DNA of 10,000 bases from Neocallimastix lanati (nom. inval.) (GCA_016946835.1 JACVTC010000068.1:932501-942500), one strand, 5' to 3'; positions 1 through 8,077 are shown, counted from the stretch's first letter. Numbers and translations: made by a program. The notes: generated by a model from the sequence alone, not told the origin.

Positions 1-1150
1 ATAAATATAATATATATATATATATATAATAATAATAATATCATTATTATTAAATATAAATAAAAAAATAAATATTAAAAATAATAAATTAGTTATTGTC
101 AAAAACCGATATAAGATATTTAATTCTTTTATTATATGATTTATTTTCACATTAATAAACTTGAAATATATATAATATATATATATTATGGTAAATAAAT
201 AATTTTACTTCTAAAAAAAATATAACATCATTTATATTATATATATATTATTTATACTTTAAAAATTTATATATCAAAAATTCTTTTTTTATTTAAAATT
301 TTTATTTCTCAAATATATAGTTTTATATATATATTGAAAATATCATAATATTAATATAATATTTATTTAGTTGGTCTTATTTTTACTTATTTTTTTTTTT
401 ATAAAATTTATACTTTACACTTGACTAATATCATTTAAAAAATATTGCTATTATTTTTTTTATATTTTTTTTTTCTCTATAAATTAATCATTAATTTTAA
501 AATAAACAATAATTGCTTTCTTAAATCTACTAATACCGGCTAAAAAAAACATTATTTTTTTTTATCATTTTTTATCTCTATTAATTAAACATTATATTTA
601 GAGTAAGCAATAAATTTATTTCTAAATTTTAAGTTTATAAAATAATATTAATAGTATTAATAGTATAATATTCTATTTATTGATATATTTATTAAAAAAA
701 TATAATATTTATATAAATAATTCAATTTTTGAATAGTTTTAATATTTCTAAAAATTTATTGAGGGAAAATTTATTTTATTTTATTTTATTGTATTTTAAT
801 TAATTTTTTATTCTTTTTTTTCTTTCTTTTTTTTTTTTTTTTTTTTTTTTTTTGTTTTTATTCTTAATTAAATTTATAAAATATATGAAGTATGTAACAT
901 ATTTAATATAAAGACATATCTGTATATTTTAAATTAAAACTTTTTTTTATGTTGAAATCATTTTAATTTATTTAAATCCCGTATAAACTTATAAATACTG
1001 ATATATATAAATATATAGTCAAAAAATTATATTATGTTAATAATGTATATTGCTCAAATTTACTTTATGATAAAGGTCTTATTTTAATAAAAAGTTTTCT
1101 TTGTTTTTTTATTTTTTTTTTTATTTTTTATTATTTTTTTTAAAAAAAAA
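1..1150. other. AT-rich DNA without a recognisable gene
   Basis: The stretch holds a TA array (about 9-31), a TTTTA array at 774-796, a T27 run at 827-853 and scattered T- and A-runs. No open frame, RNA gene or splice-site pair stands out on either strand. Confidence 0.7.
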
Positions 1151-1153
1151 AAA

Positions 1154-1289
1154 ATGAAAAAATATTTAATTAAATTTTTTATGTTATTATAGTTTGGGTT
1201 TAGGCATTTTTAATCTTACAATTTGTAATCAATTAATTGGAAATTACGTATTAGAAAATAGGTTATCATTAATATTTAAATTTAAATAA
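1154..1289 (+). other. Short coding-like fragment, function unknown
   Basis: An ATG at 1154 gives MKKYLIKFFMLL then TAG at 1190. In another frame 1170-1286 is open for 39 codons and reads SLGLGIFNLTICNQLIGNYVLENR in its middle, with more G and C than the surroundings. TTATTATAG at 1184-1192 could be an acceptor before TTTGGG. It may be a degraded gene end or chance; no family is recognised. Confidence 0.2.
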
Positions 1290-1312
1290 AATCATTAAAA
1301 TCATTGAATAAT

Positions 1313-1645
1313 TAAATAATTAAATGATAAATAATTGAATAATAAATAATAAAAAGAGTATTTATTAATAAATAATAAATAATAAATAATAAATAATAGA
1401 TGATAAAAAAAGAGTATTTATTAATAATAATAAATAATAAATAATAAATAATAAATAATAAATAATAAATAATAAATAATAAATAATAAATAATAAATAA
1501 TATATAATAAATATTAGATAATAAATAAATAATAAATAATATATAATATATAATATATAATAAATATTAGAAAATAAATAATAAATAATAAATAATAAAT
1601 AATAAATAATAAATAATAAATATTAGATAATAAATAATAAATAAT
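1313..1645. repeat. AAATAAT heptamer array
   Basis: The 7-bp unit AAATAAT is repeated with few errors, with perfect runs at about 1428-1502 and 1573-1620 and interruptions containing ATATAT and TTAGA. A longer unit GATAAAAAAAGAGTATTTATT occurs near 1346 and 1402, showing that larger segments were duplicated too. Confidence 0.85.
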
Positions 1646-1676
1646 GAATATTTTTAAAATGATTAACACAAATAAA

Positions 1677-1677
1677 A

Positions 1678-1744
<67 letters not shown>

Positions 1745-1746
1745 AT
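1677..1746. repeat. AAAT tetranucleotide microsatellite
   Basis: About 17 perfect copies of a 4-bp unit (AAAT/ATAA) follow the heptamer array after a short interval with GATTAACACA. Confidence 0.95.
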
Positions 1747-2720
1747 TTATTAAATAAATATATATAATTAATTAAATAAATAAATAGATAAATGAATAAA
1801 TTATTATAGATTTTATTTAATTAATATTTAATAAATGTATTTTCCATTTAATCCTATTTTTGAAAAATATAAATATAGTAAATCATATATTATAATACAA
1901 TATAATATATCAGTTGATATAATTATAATAAATTAAGTTTATAAAATGTGATTTAATTTTTTAAATTAAAAATATCAAAAAAAAATTTTTTTTTAATTCA
2001 TTCATGGTGGATCCATAAAACATAAATAACAAATAATTATAAATAACAAATAATTATAAATAATAAGTAATTATAAATAATAAATAATAATAAATAGTTT
2101 GAAATGTATAATTAAAAATAATTATAATAATTTATAATAATAAATAATAATAAATAATAATAATAATAATAATAATAATTTGATACAACAACAACAACAA
2201 CAAAAAAACTTTCAAAATTCATATTAAGAAATCAAAATTTCCAAAAATTATTAATATAAATAACTCTTTTAATTTTTTTTTTTTTTTTTACAAGATGACA
2301 TTTAATTGAATTTTTATTACTATTTATTCCTTGATATAGATATTTTTTATTTATTTATAGAAAAACATTCACTAATACACTTTAATAACAATATAAAAAA
2401 ATTATAAATAAATTATGAGAAAAGATTATACATAAATTATGTCTTTCTAATAATAATAATAATTATAATGATAATAATATATAAAAAAGAGTAATAAGAA
2501 ATACTTCAAAATTATAATTTATTATATATTGTTTGTTAATAAAACATATATATATATATATATTTATATATTTTAAATATATTTTTATTTTATTTTATTT
2601 TACTATAAATATTATTTTAAAAATTTTATCATAATTATTAATTATAAAATTTAAGCTTTTATTTTTAAAAAAAAAATTAATAACTTCAAAAAAATTATAT
2701 TATTTAAAATTTATATTGAA
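1747..2720. other. AT-rich DNA without a recognisable gene
   Basis: Apart from the AAT/CAA arrays this part shows an ATAAATAACAAATAATTATA-type repeat at 2027-2075 and a TA array at 2546-2562. GGATCC at 2008 and a few G/C bases around it do not form a frame. Confidence 0.6.
2128..2203. repeat. AAT and CAA trinucleotide arrays
   Basis: An AAT-rich tract with a near-perfect run at 2150-2179 passes into six CAA-type units at about 2185-2202. CAA runs are often inside coding sequence in AT-rich eukaryotes as glutamine runs, but no open frame surrounds this one. Confidence 0.8.
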
Positions 2721-2838
2721 CAACTATTAATAGATAGAAGAAAAAAAAATAGTTCATCTTTAAAATTATAAATGATCAACTATTAATAGATAAATTAACC
2801 CATGATATTAAATTATTAAAAGCAACTATTATTAGATA
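2721..2838. repeat. Three direct copies of a 16-bp motif CAACTATTAATAGATA
   Basis: Copies lie at 2721-2736, 2777-2792 and 2823-2838; the third has one change (CAACTATTATTAGATA). Each of the first two holds the perfect 10-bp palindrome CTATTAATAG. Starts are 56 and 46 bp apart, so this is not a simple short-period array. No gene is adjacent that they could be assigned to. Confidence 0.6.
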
Positions 2839-3400
2839 TTTTTTTTTTTTTTTTTTTTTTTTAAAATAAAAAATAAACATATTAAATCTCTTTTTAATGC
2901 AATCTTTAATTAGTCAAGACTATTCAATATAAAACAACTTTAAATATATTTTTATAAATGTCAATTATATCATAAATTTCAATATTTCTCATTTCTTAGT
3001 AATTATTATTTTCTCTGTAGTTTTAATTATAAATTATTCTTCCAATTATGCGATTTTTTTTTCCATTAATCCTTAATTGGAATATATATCTATTTATATT
3101 TTTTAATTTTTCTTATTTCAGTTACTAATTTTTTTTTTATTTAATTATTAATTAAAAAACATGAAATTTTATATTTATTATTGAAAAACAATAAATAATT
3201 ATAATAATTAATATTATATAATTAAATAATAAATAATAAATAATAAATAATAACATAAAACTATTAATTAATAAAAAAAAATCAAAATATATTATATGAT
3301 AAATTTTTTATGGATATAAATTTAAATATACTAAATTAAATATTTGAAAATTTTTTGATCAAATCATTTACTTTTTTAGTGACTGATTTGTTTCTATGAC
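2839..3400. other. AT-rich DNA without a recognisable gene
   Basis: A T24 run (2839-2862) is followed by A/T-rich sequence with a little more C than average between 2880 and 3080. The longest minus-strand frame there from an ATG is 23 codons (ending near 2930), no more than chance allows. AAATAAT heptamers appear again at 3223-3251. Confidence 0.5.
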
Positions 3401-3680
3401 AATTAAAACATAAATACTTAATTATATGAAATACTCATAGAATTAAACTCTATATGAAATATATGATTATATAATTACTCTACAGGAATAAAATATATTA
3501 CTGAACAAAAAATTAATATTTATGATTTAATAGGCTAGATCATTGTATAATTTTTATATTAAATAATTAATTTTTAAAATAAATATTTAAATAATTTTTT
3601 TTTAATTATTCTTTTATTATATATTTTATTATATATTATATGTACAAGAATTATCTCCATACAAGGAAGATTCATTAATT
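3400..3680. other. Slightly richer intergenic segment with short coding-like strings
   Basis: CTACAG at 3480-3485 is followed by a short open stretch (GIKYITEQKINIYDLIG then TAG at 3535), and 3640-3675 has a G/C-richer piece readable on either strand (MYKNYLHTRKIH on +). Neither extends beyond about 20 codons. They could be worn gene or transposon fragments, but chance is a fair explanation. Confidence 0.12.
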
Positions 3681-3914
3681 ATATATTATGAAAAGAAAAA
3701 ATAAATTAAATTATTTTAAAAGTTTAATTTTTTTTTTTTTTTTTTTTTGTATTCATATTATTATATTTTATTGTTAAAATCATATGTTATTTTCATAAAT
3801 ATACAACTTTTTTCTTTTCTTTTCTTTCTTTTTTTTTTTTTATCATTTATATTATTCATATAAGAATCTATATAATATGTATATATTTTTAATCTATAAA
3901 AATATTTAATATTT

Positions 3915-3917
<3 letters not shown>

Positions 3918-3989
<72 letters not shown>

Positions 3990-3990
3990 T
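3918..3990. repeat. ATT trinucleotide microsatellite
   Basis: About 24 perfect ATT units sit inside the first unit of the degenerate tandem repeat family and lengthen that unit. Confidence 0.95.
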
Positions 3991-4252
3991 AATAATGAAT
4001 TATTTTTAAACTTTTATCTTATTATAAAGTTGTAAAAATCATATGTCATTTTTATAAATACTTAAAACTTTTTTTTTTTTTTAATCTTTATTTCATTTAT
4101 ATAAATATCTATATTCATATTCAACTTCTATCTTTAAAGATATTTAATTTTTTTTCCTTTTTTTTTTTTAAATAGTAAATTATTCTTAAAATCTTTATTA
4201 CAATGTAAAAATCATATGTCATTTTCATAAACATTTAAAACTTTTTTCTTTT

Positions 4253-4285
<33 letters not shown>

Positions 4286-4670
4286 ATCTTTATTTAATTT
4301 ATAGAAACATTTATATGCTTATTTTCAATCTTTAAAAATATCTAATATTTTATTATATGAATCATATGCCATTTTCATAAATATTTAAAACTTTTTTGAT
4401 CTTTATTTAATTTATAGAAACATTTATATGCTTATTTTCAATCTATAAAAATATCCATATTATAATATAAAAATTATATGTCATTTTCATAAATATTTAA
4501 ATAATACTTTTTTAATTTTATTTATAATATATATATATATATATTTGAATATGAAGATATTTATTTATATATTTTAATTTCATTTTTTTTTATACAAATA
4601 TTTATATATTTTATCTGTAAAATATCTAATTCTTTTTAATGTTTATTTCTTTTTTTATTTATTTTTTTTT

Positions 4671-4703
4671 AATTTATTTAATTTATTTAATTTATTTAAT
4701 AGT
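4671..4703. repeat. Nine-bp repeat AATTTATTT
   Basis: About 3.5 copies of a 9-bp unit occur in tandem within the degenerate repeat region, just before its last copy. Confidence 0.7.
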
Positions 4704-4804
4704 TTATTATATTTTAAATCTTATTTTAACGTAAAAATATATATCATTTTCATCAACATTTAAAATTTATTTCTTTCTTTTTTATCTTTATTGTATTCAT
4801 ATAA

Positions 4805-4930
4805 ATAATTGGAATGGTTAAGGGGAGAGTGAAAACAGTTGGGCTTTTCCTTATGGACTGAAAGTTAGTAATTAAATCAGTTACCGTCATTTGGGTTCAC
4901 ATATAGAAGAGTATAGAAGAGAGTATAAGA
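4805..4930 (+). other. G+C-richer island with box A/box B-like motifs, possible Pol III RNA or SINE-like remnant
   Basis: This patch stands out from nearly pure A/T flanks. TGGTTAAGGGG at 4815-4825 fits the tRNA-type box A pattern TRGYNNANNNG, and GGGTTCACAT at 4893 resembles box B with one core mismatch, about 78 bp downstream. TAAGGGGAG (about 4819-4827) can fold against CTTTTCCTTA (about 4844-4853) using G-U pairs. No cloverleaf can be drawn, so it is not a tRNA. An opposing reading is that it is the 3' part of the minus-strand gene: there TACTAAC (4870-4864) followed by TTTCAG ending at 4858 is an excellent branch site and acceptor, and the sequence after it is open for about 34 codons. 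The sequence does not decide between them. Confidence 0.35.
4858..4870 (-). promoter_or_regulatory. Branch-site/3' splice-site-like motif TACTAACTTTCAG
   Basis: On the minus strand the 13 bases hold the canonical fungal branch sequence TACTAAC three bases before CAG, very close for a branch site to its acceptor. The next minus-strand GT dinucleotides upstream (GTAACT at 4884 and GTGAAC at 4900) would give introns of only 27 or 43 nt, and no better donor is seen before the 5030 stop. It may be a relic or chance. Confidence 0.3.
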
Positions 4931-5644
4931 AAATAAGAAAAATTTAATTTAGAAGGATGTTTTGGAGAATGTTGTTGAGATGATCTTTGATTTTATGGGA
5001 GAATTGTTTCATTAATTTTCTTGCAATTTAATGTTTTTTTTTTTTTTTTTTTTTTTCTTTTTGGAGAACTGATATTAAATTTAGTATTGATATCCATAGT
5101 AATGGTTTCTCTTTCCTTTCTTTAAAGAGATCAATTTGGATTGCCAAATTTTCTTTTATGTTTTCTGTTGTCATAAAAGTATTTTCACTTAATTCTTCTT
5201 TATTAACTATATTATTTAAATCTAATGATTGATAAAGAGTTTTATTTTGATAATGACTTGGAAGAAATACTAAAATAATTTCATCATTATAATTAATATA
5301 TTGAAATATTAATTTTAATGATTTTAATAATTTTTTTCTTCTATTCTTTTTTATTATTGCTAATGAATTAATAAGCTTTAGAAATAATGTACATCCTTTG
5401 TTTAATATATAGATTAATTTTTTCAAATTAAATATTTTTGATTAATTCTCATATATAGGATCCTGGACTAATAAAATATTAAAAACATCAAAATTATTAT
5501 TCGTTATAAGCAAACCATATATTTTAATATGGAAATTAATTAAAAAAATACTTTTTGAATAATTTTTAAATAAAATTATTGTAATTTTCTATTCGCATGA
5601 TTTTCAATAAACTGAATACAATTTGGTAAAGAATCAGAATCCAT
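4887..5644 (-). pseudogene. Coding-like region in one frame with internal stops, unknown family
   Basis: No family is recognised. Reading on the minus strand, an ATG at 5644 opens a 22-codon frame (MDSDSLPNCIQFIENHANRK then LQ and TAA at 5576). A neighbouring frame is open from 5588 to 5445 and ends ...YGLLITNNNFDVFNILLVQD. After a TAA at 5444-5442 the same frame is open for 137 codons to 5031, passes TAA at 5030, gives a 27-codon stretch including MKQFSHKIKDHLNNILQ (5012-4962), then TAA at 4946 and TGA at 4889. All stretches after 5588 share one frame, and the composition (CTC, ATC, AAC, CAG, GTC codons) is richer than the surroundings. One A-run indel at 5582-5589 would connect the ATG frame to the rest. 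GT-AG introns that remove the stops cleanly were not found. A decayed gene, or a gene with introns I cannot place, is most likely; chance is possible for the outer parts. Confidence 0.4.
5028..5441 (-). CDS. Central 137-codon open stretch, hypothetical
   Basis: This is the longest open stretch outside AAR2 and the best candidate for real coding sequence in the region. It has no good ATG at its upstream end; the first methionine is internal, so it is probably an internal exon or a broken gene. The protein is basic at first (IIKKNRRKKLLKSLK), then mixed and hydrophobic (IILVFLPSHYQNKTLYQSL), then acidic (NKEELSENTF), and ends in a lysine run coded by an A23 homopolymer (5034-5056) that is unlikely to be a true C-terminus. 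No signal peptide, clear membrane helix or catalytic motif is visible. A CAG preceded by TACTAA on the minus strand at about 5074-5091 could be a 3' splice site inside it. Confidence 0.4.
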   Translation of the reverse strand, partial: SKIFNLKKLIYILNKGCTLFLKLINSLAIIKKNRRKKLLKSLKLIFQYINYNDEIILVFLPSHYQNKTLYQSLDLNNIVNKEELSENTFMTTENIKENLAIQIDLFKERKEKPLLWISILNLISVLQKEKKKKKKKH

Positions 5645-5659
5645 TTTTGTAGTAGATTA

Positions 5660-5667
5660 TAATAAAT

Positions 5668-5698
<31 letters not shown>

Positions 5699-6120
5699 GA
5701 TTGCATAAATAAATAAAGTATAACAAAGTATTATACATATATATACATATATATATTTTATGATTGATATTTAATGTCAACAATCTTGAATCTATATATA
5801 CTTAAAAAATGTCAAATTGAACCGCTATAAACTTTTCATTTTATGATGCGATATGATTATACTAAATAAATATATGAATATTAAATAAGATTCTTATTTA
5901 ATGAAAATATTTAATATTTTTTACAATAAGATTAGACTTAAACACTTTGATTATTTAAATAAAATATAATTAAGTTCATAACAATAGTATAAAAAATCAG
6001 TTAAAGGTTATTAAAAGAATCTCCTAAAATAATACAATAATATAATGTAATTAAATATTTAAAATAAAAAAGAAAAAAAATTTTTTTTAAATAAAATATA
6101 TTTAAAATTTTAGGTGTTTT
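5660..6120. other. AT-rich DNA upstream of the minus-strand region
   Basis: This lies before the ATG at 5644 and would hold its promoter if the gene is real. It contains a T18 run (5671-5689) and a TA-rich segment at 5738-5756. On the minus strand GCGGTTCAATTTG (5824-5812) followed by a T6 run looks like a Pol III box B and terminator, but no tRNA fold is possible. Confidence 0.4.
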
Positions 6121-6180
6121 TACTCTATTAATATTAATCTTTCAAGTACACGACCTATCAGATGGTTAAGCTAAATATTA
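6121..6180 (+). other. Small G+C-richer patch with box A-like ATGGTTAAG
   Basis: About 35 bases (6143-6172) with C and G stand in A/T-only DNA. They include ATGGTTAAG at 6162-6170, also present in the island at 4814-4822, and TACACGACC. It lies about 180 bp before the inverted-arm element. No reading frame or cloverleaf is visible. It could be a short RNA-gene remnant or an upstream element of the structured locus. Confidence 0.2.
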
Positions 6181-6338
6181 TTACTATTATATATATTTTT
6201 AATTATATCCTAACTATTGTTTATTTAATGCTTTAAATATTATAGGAAAAATTATATATATATTTTATTATAGAAAATTCTTTTCTATTCTTTTTTTGTT
6301 AATTTTTAATTTTTATTTTTTTTTTTAGATACATGAAA

Positions 6339-6642
6339 ATATGAAAATATTAAATGTGGCGTATTACCATAAGTAGATGTTCCTCCCTTGATGATGGTTC
6401 AAGAGATCATTGAAAAGAAGCCTGTCGTATAAAGCGGTACATAGGGAATATTTTTCATTTTAGCCTTGCTTTGAGAGAGAAGTTGAAGTCAACGTCTAAA
6501 TGATATAGTAAAAAATCTAATGAGAGTCTGAAACGTTTAAGGGAGCGATTGGAGGCCCTATTTTTCTCCCGTTTCGTTAATCCCAGTCTAAAAAAAAAAA
6601 ATACTTAGAAATGCCACATTACGAATGATAATATTTTCATAT
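6339..6642. other. Structured G+C-richer element with inverted arms (ncRNA gene or small inverted-repeat element)
   Basis: The left arm is ATATGAAAATATTA followed directly by AATGTGGC (6339-6360). The right arm is their exact reverse complement, GCCACATT (6613-6620) and TAATATTTTCATAT (6629-6642), with eight extra bases (6621-6628) between the two blocks. They enclose about 250 bp that is far richer in G+C than the flanks. Inside are hairpins (ATGAT/ATCAT around 6391-6411, GTTG/CAAC at 6483-6494, and GAAAC..GGGAG with CTCCC-GTTTC at 6530-6575) and an A12 stretch at 6589-6600. GGTTCAAGAG at 6396 resembles a Pol III box B, and TGGCGTATTAC at 6357 partly fits box A. No match to U1-U6, U3, RNase P, RNase MRP, SRP RNA or tRNA was recognised on either strand, and no clear target-site duplication was found. 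Confidence 0.55.
6530..6575 (+). ncRNA. Bulged hairpin inside the structured element
   Basis: GAAAC (6530-6534) pairs with GTTTC (6571-6575) and GGGAG (6541-6545) pairs with CTCCC (6566-6570), giving ten pairs with a six-base bulge and a 20-base loop. The loop contains GGAGGCCCT, which offers an alternative pairing of AGGG (6540-6543) with CCCT (6556-6559). The pairing is seen in the sequence; that it is transcribed is inferred. Confidence 0.45.
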
Positions 6643-6643
6643 G

Positions 6644-6732
6644 TTTTATTTTATTTTATTTTATTTTATTCAATCTGTACTTATATTTAATATTCTACTA
6701 TTTATTTTATTTTATTTTATTTTATTTTATTT
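6644..6732. repeat. TTTTA pentanucleotide arrays
   Basis: Two arrays of TTTTA (about 6644-6670 and 6696-6732) flank a 25-bp unique segment and begin directly after the right arm of the structured element. Confidence 0.85.
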
Positions 6733-6867
6733 TTATTATTTTTTTTAATATTAAATAAAAAATGTTATAAAAGAAAAGAAAAGAAAAATAATAAAAAAAA
6801 AAAACAATAATTATATTTTTTTTCTATCTATTTTTTTTTTTTTTAGAAAAAAAAAAAAGAAAACCTT

Positions 6868-6995
6868 TTTATATACATATTTTTTATCTATAAAATATCT
6901 AATATTTTTTCTTTATTCATTTTCTTAATATATATAATAATAAATTGTCTATAAAATATTTTATTTTATTGTAAAAAAATCATATGCTGTCTTTT
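6868..6995. repeat. Outlying copy of the 3770-4790 repeat family
   Basis: ATCTATAAAATATCTAATATTTTT (from about 6888) and GTAAAAAAATCATATGCTGTC (6971-6991) match the second block and the core of the tandem family 2.2 kb upstream, in the same orientation. A further CATATGAAT at about 7124 may be a weaker copy. The structured element and the broken minus-strand frame lie between this copy and the main array. Confidence 0.5.
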
Positions 6996-7260
6996 TTTTT
7001 TTTTTTTTTTTTTTAATTTTATTAATTTAATGAATTATCTTCAAATTTTTATTATTTTTTTTTTTTATATGAATAAATATTTAATTTAATTGTATTTTTC
7101 TTTTTCCTTTCCTTTTTTTTATCCATATGAATCTTAATTGTTGCTAATAGAAAAAATAATAAAAATAATAAAAATAGGAAATTTAAAATTTTTGGATTTA
7201 TATAAATGAATAAGTAAATAAATAATCTATTCGATAAATAAATAAATTAATAAAATTGAG
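6996..7260. other. AT-rich DNA, nothing recognised
   Basis: T-runs, an AAAAATAAT-type repeat at about 7151-7175 and AAATAAAT strings lead into the second AAAT array. No frame or RNA motif is visible. Confidence 0.5.
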
Positions 7261-7343
<83 letters not shown>

Positions 7344-7345
7344 AT
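7261..7345. repeat. AAAT tetranucleotide microsatellite, second array
   Basis: About 21 perfect TAAA units occur in the same orientation as the array at 1677-1746. It ends about 500 bp before the AAR2 start codon. Confidence 0.95.
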
Positions 7346-7350
7346 GAGTG

Positions 7351-7849
7351 AATAAATAAAATAATATATAAATAAATTAATTAAAGAAATAAAAGAAGAA
7401 AAAAGTAAAAAAAGAAAGAATTTGAAAGAATTAATTAATTATAAAAGTTTATTATTTAATATTTTTCTAATAGAAAATAGAAAAAAATTTTTTATATATA
7501 AAAAAAAATTTTTTTTTATTTTTACTATTTTCTAGAATTTTTTTTTGTTTGTTAGATTATATTCCATTGAATAATAAAAAAAAAATAGGATAAAAAAGAA
7601 ATTTCAAAATTTTTAATTATTTTATAAAAAAAAAATATTAATAAAAAAAAAAAAAAAAATAATATTAATCAAAAATAATTCAACTATTGAATTTATACCA
7701 ATATTTAAATTTTCAATTTTTATAAAAATTTAATTTTCTTATTTTTATATTATAAAACAGATTAATCATAAATTATTATTAGAAAGAAATTACATAGTAT
7801 AATCATAATTATTTTTTATAAAGAAAAAAAAAAATTATGTAAAAAAAAA
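7351..7849 (+). other. AAR2 upstream region, promoter and 5' leader not resolved
   Basis: Between the AAAT array and the AAR2 start the DNA is almost only A and T, with several A8-A17 and T8-T10 runs (for example 7645-7659 and 7838-7850). The bases before the start are all A, a context common for translation starts in AT-rich eukaryotes. No TATA box can be singled out because TATA-like strings are everywhere. No reading frame of note is seen. Confidence 0.4.
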
Positions 7850-8019
7850 ATGGATCAAGAAACCGCACAAAAATTATTTTATAATGCTGGAATTATGGTA
7901 TTCCTTGATGCTCCAAAAAAATTACATTTTGGTGTTGATTATAAATCATGGCAAATTGGACCGAAATTTAAAGGTGTTAAATTTATACCACCTGGATTAC
8001 ATTTTATATATTATGGGTA

Positions 8020-8077
<58 letters not shown>

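Larger units (their letters stand above)
3770..4790. repeat. Degenerate tandem repeat family, about six copies
   Basis: A core close to AATCATATGTCATTTTCATAAA followed by a TTTAAAAC-T(n) segment recurs at about 3776, 4036, 4208, 4358, 4468 and 4731. Between cores a second block recurs, GATCTTTATTTAATTTATAG, then TTTATATGCTTATTTTCAATC and TAAAAATATC. The copies of this second block at 4285-4342 and 4398-4455 differ at one base of 58, a 113-bp period. Copy spacing varies (about 110 to 260 bp) mainly because T-runs and an ATT array have grown inside the units. No reading frame is present. Confidence 0.75.

Noticed and set aside
1313-1746. Telomeric or CRISPR-like repeat array
   Set aside because: The units are 7-bp and 4-bp simple repeats without spacers and without a G-rich strand.
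4887-5588. Nuclear code with TAA read as an amino acid
   Set aside because: AAR2 exons contain no in-frame TAA, and conserved glutamines there use CAA.
5812-5885. tRNA gene on the minus strand because of GGTTCAA followed by T6
   Set aside because: The T-arm and acceptor stem cannot be formed and no matching anticodon arm is present.
6339-6642. Group I intron, from GATATAGT at 6502 and GTTCAAGAGATCA at 6397 resembling conserved S and R elements
   Set aside because: The P7 pairing between the two strings cannot be formed, P and Q elements are not seen, and no interrupted rRNA exon flanks it.
6339-6642. snR30/U17-type H/ACA RNA on the minus strand, from ATATTCCCT and GAACCAT
   Set aside because: Both resemble the m1 and m2 motifs at a plausible distance, but each has a mismatch, no stem flanks them, and no H box with two-hairpin layout is found.
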